From Limosilactobacillus portuensis (GTDB lineage: Bacteria; Bacillota; Bacilli; Lactobacillales; Lactobacillaceae): DNA of 64,000 nucleotides. Positions 1 through 8,045 of the stretch are shown piece by piece. A program made the translations under genes and the position numbers. The stretch is from assembly GCF_014838735.1 (NCBI RefSeq), contig NZ_JABUXQ010000005.1:1-64000 (forward strand), read 5' to 3'. The notes below the pieces were generated by a model. The model had not been told where the DNA came from. It made no database searches and saw only the letters and a program-made list of their open reading frames with translations. Every line of letters starts with the position of its first letter. Within the stretch, counting starts at the first letter, position 1.

Positions 1-14
1 ATAAAATAGTGGTG

Positions 15-80
15 CCCATTAAGGTCCTTCTTTCTAATGGAATGTTGTGGTAACACCATTAAAGACCTTGATGGGTTTTT
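15..80 (+). terminator. Intrinsic terminator with nested hairpin
   Basis: CCCATTAAGGTC pairs with GACCTTGATGGG and is followed by TTTTT. The loop holds a second hairpin (TAATGG/CCATTA). It probably ends a plus-strand transcript from left of the window and separates it from the convergent HxlR gene. Confidence 0.7.
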
Positions 81-101
81 CTGTCTACTTAAATGTTCAA
101 C

Positions 102-416
102 TTAAATTTTACAATCTGCCATTTCAATAATAATTGGTGTTAATGTTTTTCCAAAACTAGTTAATCTGTATTCTGTTCTAGGAGGGACAACCGGATATAC
201 CTTTTTCTCTATAATCTTATCTTTCTCTAATCCGTTAAGCTGCAATGATAACATTCTCCGGGAACAATTTGGCATTTTCTTTTGCAGTTCACTAAACCTA
301 CACACGTCATTTTTTATAAGGTGATACAATATAACACTTTTCCATTTACCAGAAATTATCTGTAAAGTACTTTCAACAGGGCAACCTTCACTACAGTCAA
401 AAATATGCCTTTGCAA
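102..416 (-). CDS. HxlR-family winged-helix regulator
   Basis: Small DNA-binding regulator of about 104 residues. The family hallmarks are visible: CPVESTLQIISGKWK near the N-terminus, where a cysteine often senses electrophiles in this family, then the winged helix ending in RTEYRLTSFGK. I choose the TTG start at 416 because GAAAGGAG lies 8 nt upstream of it; an upstream in-frame TTG would place that Shine-Dalgarno inside the gene. It is divergent from a zinc-type oxidoreductase, the classic arrangement for HxlR regulators (YodB or QorR type) sensing quinones or aldehydes. That it controls the neighbour is inferred. Confidence 0.85.
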   Translation of the reverse strand: MQRHIFDCSEGCPVESTLQIISGKWKSVILYHLIKNDVCRFSELQKKMPNCSRRMLSLQLNGLEKDKIIEKKVYPVVPPRTEYRLTSFGKTLTPIIIEMADCKI

Positions 417-472
417 GATGAGCACTCCTTTCAAAGGATATACTTACTCCATAATACATTGATTCTATTTAC

Positions 473-549
473 GTTACTATTAGGGAAATAATTGTTACAT
501 AGGAAATTTAAATTCTCCTCTTTTTTAATTTTTCGGTCGAGTTACTATT
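473..549. promoter_or_regulatory. Candidate operator: direct repeats in the divergent region
   Basis: The nonamer GTTACTATT occurs at 473-481 and again at 541-549, between the divergent HxlR and oxidoreductase genes. Paired sites are plausible for a dimeric HxlR regulator. This is pattern only. Confidence 0.3.
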
Positions 550-580
550 TGTAAGTGCAAAGTAGAAAAGAGGACTTATT

Positions 581-1603
581 ATGAAAGCTATTGGTTTTAC
601 ACAACATTTAGATATTAATGATCCTGAAAGTCTGTTTGAGTTTGAAAAACCTGTTCCTTCTCCTAAGGGACATGATCTATTAGTAAAAGTTAATGCTGTT
701 TCTGTTAATCCTGTTGATATTGGTGTACGACGCAGTGGGCGTGGAAAATTAATGACACCTAAAATTATCGGTTGGGACGCTTGTGGTGTTGTCGAAAAAG
801 TTGGCACTCACGTATCACTCTTTAAGCCTGGTGACAGAGTATTTTACGCTGGCTCCTTTAAGCGTCCCGGAAGTAACAGTGAATATCAATTAGTTGATGA
901 ACGAATTGTCGGCCACGCACCAAAGACATTAAGTGATGACGAAGCAGCTGCAATGCCTCTTACATCATTAACTGCATATGAAGCATTATTTGAACAGTTA
1001 TCATTACCAACCACTAGTTCAGAAAATAAAGGTAAAACTCTCCTTATTGTCAACGGCGCTGGAGGAGTAGGCTCAGTTGCAACTCAATTAGCAGCTAATG
1101 CCGGTTTAACTGTTATCGCTTCGGCCTCCCGTCCTGAAAGTATTAAGTGGGTTAAAGAGCATGGCGCTAAGCATACCGTAAACCACAGGAATAACTTAGT
1201 TGATGAAGTACGAAAGCTTGGCTACAAATATGTAGATTATATCTTAGAACTTAAAGACATTGATAGTCACTGGAAAGAAATGTGTGAGTTAATCAAACCT
1301 GAAGGAACGATTACCTCAATCACCGAAAATAGACGGCCAATCAATCTGCGCCTCTTAACTCCGAAAAAAGCCACTTTTGCCTGGGAATGGATGTACACAA
1401 AATCTTATTACCATACAGACAATATGCAGACTCAACATATTATTTTGGACAAAATTGCACAGCTCCTTGATGAGGATAAGTTAAAAGGAACATTAACGCA
1501 ATCACTTTCTCCTCTAAATGCGGATAATCTCCGAAAGGCACATAGTTTAGTAGAGAGTGGTCACATGATTGGGAAAGTAGTTGTTTCTGGATGGGAAAAT
1601 TAG
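581..1603 (+). CDS. Zinc-type alcohol dehydrogenase / quinone oxidoreductase family protein
   Basis: NAD(P)H-dependent reductase of the MDR superfamily, 340 residues, cytosolic. The N-terminal GroES-like fold (NAVSVNPVDIGVRR, IGWDACGVVEKVG) is followed by a Rossmann fold with NGAGGVGSVATQLA around residues 158-171. The catalytic-zinc cysteine/histidine set of true alcohol dehydrogenases is not evident, so a quinone, enone or aldehyde reductase role fits better. AAAGAGGAC precedes the ATG. The divergent HxlR gene suggests induction by reactive electrophiles (inference). Confidence 0.85.
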   Translation: MKAIGFTQHLDINDPESLFEFEKPVPSPKGHDLLVKVNAVSVNPVDIGVRRSGRGKLMTPKIIGWDACGVVEKVGTHVSLFKPGDRVFYAGSFKRPGSNSEYQLVDERIVGHAPKTLSDDEAAAMPLTSLTAYEALFEQLSLPTTSSENKGKTLLIVNGAGGVGSVATQLAANAGLTVIASASRPESIKWVKEHGAKHTVNHRNNLVDEVRKLGYKYVDYILELKDIDSHWKEMCELIKPEGTITSITENRRPINLRLLTPKKATFAWEWMYTKSYYHTDNMQTQHIILDKIAQLLDEDKLKGTLTQSLSPLNADNLRKAHSLVESGHMIGKVVVSGWEN

Positions 1604-1654
1604 GTTTGCAATTAAAATAATAGGACTTAATAACGCGTGTTTTAAAATTAAACC

Positions 1655-1683
1655 TTGCCAAATTAAATTTCTAATGGTATTCT
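1655..1683 (+). promoter_or_regulatory. Promoter of the serine-leader/permease transcript
   Basis: TTGCCA, 17-nt spacer, TATTCT, with a TGG just before the -10 (extended -10). It lies about 35 nt upstream of the leader peptide start. Confidence 0.7.
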
Positions 1684-1717
1684 AAGAAACATCAAGTACA
1701 CGAAAGGAGAAAGATCA

Positions 1718-1783
1718 ATGTTAGTATTCAATAACCAATTACAACAATCTTCCTCCTCAGCCTCTAGCTCTATTCGAGGCTGA
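1718..1783 (+). CDS. Serine-rich leader peptide (21 aa)
   Basis: Short ORF with its own strong site (GAAAGGAG, 7 nt before ATG). Codons 11-18 read SSSSASSS, seven serine codons in eight, using TCT, TCC, TCA and AGC. The 3' half lies inside a perfect 9-bp hairpin (CTCAGCCTC 1756-1764 with GAGGCTGAG 1776-1784). An intrinsic terminator and then a SteT-like serine/threonine exchanger follow. Peptide, codon bias, hairpin and terminator together are the layout of ribosome-mediated attenuation: serine shortage would stall the ribosome and favour read-through. The function is inferred from architecture. Confidence 0.75.
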   Translation: MLVFNNQLQQSSSSASSSIRG

Positions 1784-1784
1784 G
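1756..1784 (+). promoter_or_regulatory. Hairpin overlapping serine codons of the leader peptide
   Basis: Perfect 9-bp stem with an 11-nt loop that covers codon 14 to the stop codon. Directly 3' of it, TGATTTTAGTG (from 1785) can pair with CACTTAATCA (1829-1838), the 5' arm of the terminator. That would form a competing antiterminator. Confidence 0.6.
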
Positions 1785-1820
1785 TGATTTTAGTGTACCT
1801 ATAGAACGGTTTAATGAATT

Positions 1821-1880
1821 ACCGGGTTCACTTAATCATTTGGCACTTTCCAGATGATTAAGCGTGGACCCGGTTTTTAT
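1821..1880 (+). terminator. Attenuator terminator upstream of the permease
   Basis: ACCGGGTTCACTTAATCAT pairs almost fully with the downstream ATGATTAAGCGTGGACCCGGT and is followed by TTTTTATT. It ends about 30 nt before the permease start, so read-through must be controlled. Confidence 0.85.
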
Positions 1881-1909
1881 TATGCCGATTTTGAATTGGA
1901 GGAATGGCG

Positions 1910-3238
1910 ATGAATAATCAACCAAAAGAAGAATTAAAACGGTCGTTAGGTTTTTGGTCGGCAATCTCGATTGTCGTGGGGACAATTATTGGTTCAGGGA
2001 TCTTCTTTAAGCAGGGTTCCGTGCTTGATAGTGCCGGTTCATCAACTTTAGCCATTGCTGCCTGGGTATTTGGTGGGATCATTACCCTAACTGGTGGTTT
2101 AACTGTTGCCGAAATTGGGGCCCAAATGCCATACACTGGTGGCCTTTACGTCTACATTGAAAATCTTTATGGCCGGATTCTTGGCTTCCTTGCCGGATGG
2201 ATGCAAGTAATCGTCTATGGTCCCGCAATCATCGCTTCAGTTGCCGGCTTTATGAGTATCTTAATGGCCAATTTCTTTGGTCTTGGTACTGAATGGCGAA
2301 TCCCACTGGCTGTTATCACCGTTCTGGCAATCGGTGTAATGAACCTCTTTGAAAACAAGGTCGGAGCGATCTTTGCCATTATTACAACGGCCGGGAAAAT
2401 GATTCCAATCGCAGCAATTATTATCTTCGGTCTTCTCTTCGGTAATCAGCATGCATTTGGTCAAACCGTCACCGAAGTCCAACACGCTACTGGCGGTTTT
2501 GGTGTCGCGGTTTTAGCCACCCTTTTCGGTTATGATGGCTGGATCTTGATCGCTAACCTTGGTGGTGAAATGAAGAACCCACAAAAGTTGCTACCAAAAG
2601 CAATCATCCTTGGTATCACCGCCGTTCTCGTAATCTATACTTTAATTACAATCGGAATTCTTAAATTCTTGCCGGCTAACCTAATTCACCGTCTTGGTGA
2701 AAATGCCACCGCCTACTTAGCAACCAAGGCATTTGGTGCTATTGGCGGGAAACTTCTCTCGGCCGGAATTATTATCTCGATGATGGGAACCCTTAACGGA
2801 AAGATGATTACCTTCCCCCGGATCGTTTACGCAATGGCGCGTCGTGGTGATCTCCCGTTCTCACGTTTTCTTTCGTTCGTTACACCAAAGGGAAAGTCGC
2901 CAGTCGTTGCCACATTATTTATCGTGGCTCTTGCAACTGTGATGATGTTCTTCTTTGATCCAGACCACCTCTCGGATCTTTGTGTCTTTACAGTTTACTG
3001 CTTCTACCTTTTAGCATTTTTCGGTATTTTCATTCTAAGAAAGAAAAATAATGGTCCCCGTCCTTTCAGCACCCCGCTCTACCCACTCGTGCCAATTATT
3101 GCAATTGCCGGTGGAATCTTTGTTCTTGTCAGTGAAGTCTTCAACGACCCTGCCGGTGTCCTTCTCTTCATCGGAATCGTCATCGTTGGCCTCCCAATCT
3201 TCTATGCCGTTAAAAGAATGGATGCAAAGAGAATGTAG
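1910..3238 (+). CDS. APC-family amino acid permease, SteT-like serine/threonine exchanger
   Basis: Membrane transporter of about 442 residues with 12 predicted helices. The first carries the APC motif GTIIGSGIFFK; YDGWIL and GGEMKNPQKLLPKA follow the pattern of B. subtilis SteT, an L-type serine/threonine exchanger. I prefer ATG 1910 over ATG 1904 because GGAGG is 7 nt upstream of it. Substrate assignment to serine is supported independently by the seven serine codons in the upstream leader peptide. A structured repeat begins at the base after the stop codon. Confidence 0.85.
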   Translation: MNNQPKEELKRSLGFWSAISIVVGTIIGSGIFFKQGSVLDSAGSSTLAIAAWVFGGIITLTGGLTVAEIGAQMPYTGGLYVYIENLYGRILGFLAGWMQVIVYGPAIIASVAGFMSILMANFFGLGTEWRIPLAVITVLAIGVMNLFENKVGAIFAIITTAGKMIPIAAIIIFGLLFGNQHAFGQTVTEVQHATGGFGVAVLATLFGYDGWILIANLGGEMKNPQKLLPKAIILGITAVLVIYTLITIGILKFLPANLIHRLGENATAYLATKAFGAIGGKLLSAGIIISMMGTLNGKMITFPRIVYAMARRGDLPFSRFLSFVTPKGKSPVVATLFIVALATVMMFFFDPDHLSDLCVFTVYCFYLLAFFGIFILRKKNNGPRPFSTPLYPLVPIIAIAGGIFVLVSEVFNDPAGVLLFIGIVIVGLPIFYAVKRMDAKRM

Positions 3239-3456
3239 TAGAGTGAGTAGAGTGCGAAGCCGTAAAAAGCTCCCGGATGATAACGATTTCTCTCGACGAA
3301 GGCGACTCGCGCCTAGGAGAGAGTTCGTTATCTTGAGGGAGCTTAGGCTGAACACATTTTGGCTCTGTTGCCTGGGAGGGAGTTTGTTGTCTATAGGTGC
3401 TTCCCTGCGAACACGTTTTGACTCTGTTGCAGTAGAACTTTATCTTGAGGGAGCTA
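3239..3456 (+). repeat. Stop-anchored palindromic repeat, copy 1 (GATAACGA type plus half unit)
   Basis: Begins TAGAGTGAG directly after the permease stop codon. The first unit is a long hairpin: GCTCCCGGATGATAACGA pairs with TCGTTATCTTGAGGGAGC around a tip between CTCTC and GAGAG. It ends GAACACATTTTGGCTCTGTTGC. A right half of the GACAACAA-type unit follows, then a 15-bp scrap of the first type's right arm. No coding capacity is evident. Confidence 0.8.
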
Positions 3457-3506
3457 TTTCAGCTATGCCGCATAGAACCTGTCACAAATAAACCTACAAG
3501 CCTAAT

Positions 3507-3544
3507 AAAGGCCGAGAAACGCGAATTGCGTTTCTCGGCCTTTA
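3507..3544. terminator. Bidirectional terminator
   Basis: Perfect inverted repeat AAAGGCCGAGAAACGC / GCGTTTCTCGGCCTTT with a 4-nt loop between the convergent permease and potD. Confidence 0.85.
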
Positions 3545-3588
3545 TCGATCTTAAATTTACTTAGTCTAATTGCGGTAAAGCTCCATCT

Positions 3589-4662
3589 TTACTTCTTAAA
3601 CATCTTAAACTCTAAGAACAAATCATTATACTCACCCAGAACACGTCGAGGAAGATCCTTATACGTTTGCAAGTGTTCCATTGTTGATTCTGGCGGGTAG
3701 AATTGCTGATCATCAGTTACAGACCGTGGCAATAGTTTCTTTGCGGCACGGTTAGGAGTCGCGTAACCAACGTATTCAGCATTCTTGGCTGCATTTTCTG
3801 GTTGAAGCATAAAGTTAATGAACTGGTAGGCAGCCTGCTTATTTTTCGCTGACTTAGGAATTACCATATTATCAAGCCAAATATTGCTTCCCTCACTAGG
3901 GACAACATAGTGTAAGTGATGGTTAACGCTCATCATTTCCCGAGCATCCCCTGAATAAGTTACCCCAACGGCTGCTTCATCCTGCTCCATATACATTTTC
4001 ATCTCGTCCGCGATAATCGCCTTTACATTAGGTGTTAAAGCTTGAAGATGGTGTTGGGCTTGCGTTAATTGTGAATAGTTTGTCGTATTAACTGACTTTC
4101 CTTGAGTAATCAAGGCCATCGCAAAAACATCCCGTGCACTATCAATCAATAATAAATTATTCTTTAGTCGTGGATTCCAAAGCTGTTCCCAGTGTTGTAC
4201 CTCTTGTCCAGCAATTTTCTGATCATTATAGATGATTCCTAACGTTCCCCAAAAATACGGAACTGAATATTGATTTTCTGGATCAAAATTCTGATTAAGG
4301 AAGCGAGTGTCAATATAACGTAAATTACTTAGTTTCCGGTGATCCAACGGTGCTAAAAGATGTTCTTTCTTCATTCGTTGAACCGTATACTCACTCGGGA
4401 CTACAACGTCATAGTTTGTTCCACCTTGCCGGATCTTCGTTAGCATCGATTCATTACTGTCAAAGGTTTCGTAGTCAACATGGTAGCCCGTTTGCCGCTC
4501 AAACTTTTTGATCAGCGCTGGATCAATATAATCTCCCCAGTTATAAACGGTCACGGTTTTTCCACTACTACCATTATTCTGCCGGTTCATGAAGTAATCG
4601 CCTAATGCCAGCAAACAGCATAGGGCGATAATTCCCAAGAGGGCGCCCCAAAGTTTTTTCAT
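3589..4662 (-). CDS. potD: Spermidine/putrescine ABC transporter substrate-binding protein PotD
   Basis: Extracytoplasmic polyamine-binding protein of 357 residues. A hydrophobic N-terminal segment (about residues 4-20) is followed by TVTVYNWGDYIDPALIKKFE, the typical start of the PotD fold, and later YSVPYFWGTLGI and GDAREMM. A canonical lipobox is not clear, so it may be membrane-anchored by the uncleaved helix. It is the last gene of potABCD; its start overlaps the end of potC. Confidence 0.92.
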   Translation of the reverse strand: MKKLWGALLGIIALCCLLALGDYFMNRQNNGSSGKTVTVYNWGDYIDPALIKKFERQTGYHVDYETFDSNESMLTKIRQGGTNYDVVVPSEYTVQRMKKEHLLAPLDHRKLSNLRYIDTRFLNQNFDPENQYSVPYFWGTLGIIYNDQKIAGQEVQHWEQLWNPRLKNNLLLIDSARDVFAMALITQGKSVNTTNYSQLTQAQHHLQALTPNVKAIIADEMKMYMEQDEAAVGVTYSGDAREMMSVNHHLHYVVPSEGSNIWLDNMVIPKSAKNKQAAYQFINFMLQPENAAKNAEYVGYATPNRAAKKLLPRSVTDDQQFYPPESTMEHLQTYKDLPRRVLGEYNDLFLEFKMFKK

Positions 4663-5474
4663 TGAGCATCCCCCTCTTTAACCGTAACAACCCGTTGACG
4701 ACGACCTGCATGCTTACTAACAAAGTAATAGCCAATTACTAATGCTAGGGACACAATGAACATCAAGGTTGATAAAGCGTTAATTTCAAGGTTAACTCCC
4801 TGACGCGCCCGAGAATAAATCTCTACTGATAGCGTCGAAAAACCATTCCCAGTAACAAAGAAGGTAACCGCAAAGTCGTCAAGCGAATAGGTCAAAGCCA
4901 TAAAGTAGCCCGCCATAATTCCTGGTGAAATCGCTGGTAAGATTACTCGGGATAATGCCTGCCACCTTGATGCGCCTAGGTCATAGGCAGCATCGACCAA
5001 GGTTGGCGACAATTCATTAATCTTTGGCAGCACCATCAAAACCACAATCGGAATTGAAAACGCAATGTGACTTAAAAGCACTGAAACAAAGCCCAGGCGA
5101 ATGCCAAGAACAGTGAAAAAGATCAAAAAACTTGCCCCAATAATGACATCTGGTGAAACCATTAAGACATTATTTAATGACAACAAACTATTTCGCCAGG
5201 TTCCATGTGTTTCTTTAATTGCCAATGCCCCAAGCGTGCCGATAATTGTCGCAATTAAAGACGATAATACCGCAACCAGCACTGTATTGATCACGATCGT
5301 AATCATCCGGGAATCCGCAAATAAGTCGGCATAGTGCTGAAGGGAAAAGCCGTGGTAGTGTTCCATCGTTTTTCCAGAACTAAAGGAGAAGATCATTAAA
5401 TACAGGATTGGTGCGTACAGAATAATAAACACTAACCCTAAATATAGCTTGCCCCACGCAACTTTCTGTCTCAT
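4659..5474 (-). CDS. potC: Spermidine/putrescine ABC transporter permease PotC
   Basis: Inner permease subunit, about 271 residues, six predicted helices, with the ABC-permease EAA loop (DAAYDLGASRWQALSRVILP). I take ATG 5474, one base after the potB stop and behind AAAGGAGG; an upstream in-frame start would sit inside potB. It pairs with PotB to form the channel energised by PotA. Confidence 0.92.
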   Translation of the reverse strand: MRQKVAWGKLYLGLVFIILYAPILYLMIFSFSSGKTMEHYHGFSLQHYADLFADSRMITIVINTVLVAVLSSLIATIIGTLGALAIKETHGTWRNSLLSLNNVLMVSPDVIIGASFLIFFTVLGIRLGFVSVLLSHIAFSIPIVVLMVLPKINELSPTLVDAAYDLGASRWQALSRVILPAISPGIMAGYFMALTYSLDDFAVTFFVTGNGFSTLSVEIYSRARQGVNLEINALSTLMFIVSLALVIGYYFVSKHAGRRQRVVTVKEGDAQ

Positions 5475-5475
5475 C

Positions 5476-6282
5476 TTAATGCCGACCTCCTTTCTCACGC
5501 GTATCACCAGTAACAAACATTACAATAAACATTGCGAGGATCAAAACAACTCCAATCGTTGATCCCATCCCCCAGTTTTGGGTCGTTAAGAAGTGCTCCT
5601 CAATCGCGGTCCCTAAAGTAATTACCCGGTTACCACCGATTAACCGTGTAATCATGAAGAGGGAGAGCGAAGGGATGAAAACTGCTTGAATTCCTGCTTT
5701 TACTCCGGGCATTGATAATGGAAAAACGATTCGCCGAAAAGTCTGCCAGGAAGTTGCCCCGAGATCCTTGCTAGCATTTAGTAATGAAGGATTAATCTCG
5801 ATCAGTGCATTATAGATTGGTAAAACCATAAACGGAATTTCAATGTAGGCCGCAACGAACATAAAACTAGCGTCAGTGAAAAGGAGCTGGTGACTTCCCA
5901 AACCAACAAACCGTAAAAATTGGTTAATCGACCCGGTTCGTGAAAAAAGGCCAATAAATGCATAGGTTTTCAGCAAAAGGTTTATCCATGTCGGTAAAAT
6001 AACAATCAACAACCAGAATTGGCGATTCTGCAATTGGGTAAGCACATAAGCGGTCGGGTAGCTAATTGCGAGAGTCACTACTGTAATTAAGGTCGCGTAC
6101 CAAACAGAATTCAGGGTCATCTTTAAGTACGTTGGCGATGTTAGGTAATCTTGATAATTAGCCAATGTGAAATGGCTGTTAATATCAAAAAATGATTGAT
6201 AAAAAATCAGTGCTAATGGGGCAACCACAAAGAGGATGATCCATAAAGCATAGGGAACAATGAACATTACTTTTTGCCGCAT
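5476..6282 (-). CDS. potB: Spermidine/putrescine ABC transporter permease PotB
   Basis: Permease of 268 residues with about six helices and the EAA motif NASKDLGATSWQTFRRIVFP. Its ATG overlaps the potA stop (TAATG), implying translational coupling. It is the partner of PotC. Confidence 0.92.
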   Translation of the reverse strand: MRQKVMFIVPYALWIILFVVAPLALIFYQSFFDINSHFTLANYQDYLTSPTYLKMTLNSVWYATLITVVTLAISYPTAYVLTQLQNRQFWLLIVILPTWINLLLKTYAFIGLFSRTGSINQFLRFVGLGSHQLLFTDASFMFVAAYIEIPFMVLPIYNALIEINPSLLNASKDLGATSWQTFRRIVFPLSMPGVKAGIQAVFIPSLSLFMITRLIGGNRVITLGTAIEEHFLTTQNWGMGSTIGVVLILAMFIVMFVTGDTREKGGRH

Positions 6283-7376
6283 TAATCCTCATCCTCCTCG
6301 TAGCTATCAAGACGAGCATCAAAATCTTCTTCTGATTCGTTATACCGCATTACGTGAATATCTTCAGGATCAAACGTTAAGCCTACTTGGGCCCCGACCC
6401 TTGTTTTATGGATTGAATTAATCTTCCACTCATGGTTTCGCTGATCGTGAGCGGTAATTTGGTAGTCAACTCCCCTAAAGAGCTGCGTATCAACCGTTGC
6501 CTTTAATTTTCCCTGATCAGCCGTGGTGATGTCCAAGTCTTCCGGCCGAATTACAACTTCAACCTTTTCATTAGGCTTCATTCCGGCATCTACACACTCA
6601 AAGTCCTGACCATTAATATTTACAACATAGTCCTTCTTCATTACTCCAGGAACAATATTGCTTTCACCAATGAAATCAGCAACAAAATGGTTTAACGGTT
6701 CATCATAAATGTCTACTGGGGTTCCCGTTTGCTGGATCTTGCCATCATTAATAATCATGATTTGGTCACTCATCGCTAATGCTTCTTCCTGATCATGGGT
6801 GACAAAGATAAAAGTGATCCCCAATTGTCGCTGCAACTGACGCAATTCTCGCTGCATGTCGACCCGCAATTTATGATCAAGAGCTGATAAGGCCTCATCA
6901 AGAAGGAGAACTTTCGGGCGGTTAACAATTGCGCGGGCGATTGCTACCCGTTGACGCTGGCCACCAGACATTGCGGTAATTTCCCGATTACCATAGCCAT
7001 CCAACCGAACAAGGTGCAGGGCTTCTTTTACCCGTTGTCGAATCGCCGTCTTTTTTACTCCTTTAATTTGGAGCCCAAATGCCACGTTTTCAGCGACATT
7101 CATGTGCGGAAATAGGGCATAATCTTGAAATACGGTATTTACTTGTCGTTTGTTGGCGGGCACGTTATTAATCGGTTGCCCATCGAAAAGGATTTCACCA
7201 CTGCTAGCTTGATCAAATCCGGCAATGATTCGCAGAATTGTCGTTTTCCCAGAGCCAGATGGTCCAAGCAGAGTATAAAATTTTCCCGCTTCAACCTCAA
7301 AATCAATGTCACGAAGAACAACATTGTCATCGTAACGCTTACCAACATGTTTAAATTCCAAGATATTTTTTGCCAT
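6282..7376 (-). CDS. potA: Spermidine/putrescine ABC transporter ATP-binding protein PotA
   Basis: ATPase of 364 residues. Visible motifs are Walker [10 protein letters not shown] (about residues 38-46), Q-loop [11 protein letters not shown], signature [12 protein letters not shown], Walker [13 protein letters not shown] and the H-loop [10 protein letters not shown]-terminal TOBE-like regulatory domain follows from about residue 290, ending in an acidic tail. First gene of the operon, preceded by a TATAAT-like box around 7425-7430 on the minus strand. Confidence 0.93.
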   Translation of the reverse strand: MAKNILEFKHVGKRYDDNVVLRDIDFEVEAGKFYTLLGPSGSGKTTILRIIAGFDQASSGEILFDGQPINNVPANKRQVNTVFQDYALFPHMNVAENVAFGLQIKGVKKTAIRQRVKEALHLVRLDGYGNREITAMSGGQRQRVAIARAIVNRPKVLLLDEALSALDHKLRVDMQRELRQLQRQLGITFIFVTHDQEEALAMSDQIMIINDGKIQQTGTPVDIYDEPLNHFVADFIGESNIVPGVMKKDYVVNINGQDFECVDAGMKPNEKVEVVIRPEDLDITTADQGKLKATVDTQLFRGVDYQITAHDQRNHEWKINSIHKTRVGAQVGLTFDPEDIHVMRYNESEEDFDARLDSYEEDED

Positions 7377-7486
7377 AATCTTCCCTCACGATTTATTTAC
7401 TTCATCGTCCATAGTTAGCCAATTAATTATACTCTTTATTTATTTTCTCGGTAGTTACAATGCAATGACAATTTGGATTTATAATG

Positions 7487-7734
7487 GAGAGTGTAAGCCA
7501 GCAGAGCGTGAAGCCGTTAAAAGCTTCTGGATGATAACGATTTCTCTCGGCGAAAGCGTCCTGCGCCTAAGCGGTGAACCAGAAAACTTGTTTTCGTTTG
7601 TGAACCCTCGCAAGGCTGACTAGGACTTTATAACCAACTTGTTGAGATATAAAGTTCAGTCAACTACTGCGGAGGGAGGTCGTTATCTTGAGGAAGCTTA
7701 GGCTGAACGCGTTTAGGCTATGTTACAGTAGAAT
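7487..7734 (+). repeat. Stop-anchored-family palindromic repeat, copy 2 (GATAACGA type with long tip)
   Basis: Starts GAGAGTGTAAGCC and ends GTTACAGTAGA. The arms GATAACGA and TCGTTATC enclose a tip of about 100 nt that folds on itself: GACTAGGACTTTAT pairs with ATAAAGTTCAGTC, next to a GGTGAACC/GTGAACCC segment. The same tip is present in copies at 16813, 39487 and 56789 but absent from copy 1. This copy is not behind a stop codon; it lies upstream of the divergent potA. Confidence 0.8.
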
Positions 7735-7778
7735 GATATAGTTAAACTTTATTTTGCAACATATTCAAGAGTTAAAGT

Positions 7779-8026
7779 TTCTACTGCAGCTGAGTCAAAA
7801 CGTGTTCCCTCGGAACTCGCTAGAGCTAACGACCTCCGAGAAGTGGTGCAAGACACCACTCCCCGGAGAAATCGTTAGCTTTCCGCGAGTTCTTTGCGAG
7901 GTCACACTCTATCAAACGTGTTCGCAGGGAAGCCCCTATAGACAACAAACTCCCTCCCAAATGCTTTCAGCATTCAGTCGGGAGAAATTGTTGTCTTACG
8001 GGCCTTCTTTACCTGCTTACACTCTA
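7779..8026 (-). repeat. Palindromic repeats, two units in tandem (GCTAACGA type, then GACAACAA type)
   Basis: Two units read on the minus strand. Unit 1 ends CACACTCTA at 7911; its tip is a private hairpin AGTGGTG/CACCACT inside arms GCTAACGA/TCGTTAGC and ACTCGC/GCGAGT. Unit 2 (7912-8026) has arms GACAACAA/TTGTTGTC with tip ATGCTTTCAGCAT. With copy 2 it fills the 670-bp gap before pepX; no gene is seen here. Confidence 0.8.
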
Positions 8027-8045
8027 TCATAACGAGGTGCTCTTC

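Noticed and set aside
508-807. Minus-strand ORF of 99 codons within the oxidoreductase gene
   Set aside because: Antisense shadow of a well-conserved enzyme, without ribosome site.
3051-3491. Plus-strand ORF of 146 codons overlapping the permease end and repeat copy 1
   Set aside because: Shadow frame of the permease continuing through the palindromic repeat; no ribosome site and repeat-derived composition.
7754-8032. ORF of 92 codons before pepX, and a similar one at 17079-17339
   Set aside because: Both are read through the GACAACAA-type repeat; the shared peptide (MLSAFSREKLLSYG and MLSASSREKLLSYG) reflects repeat DNA, not a gene family.
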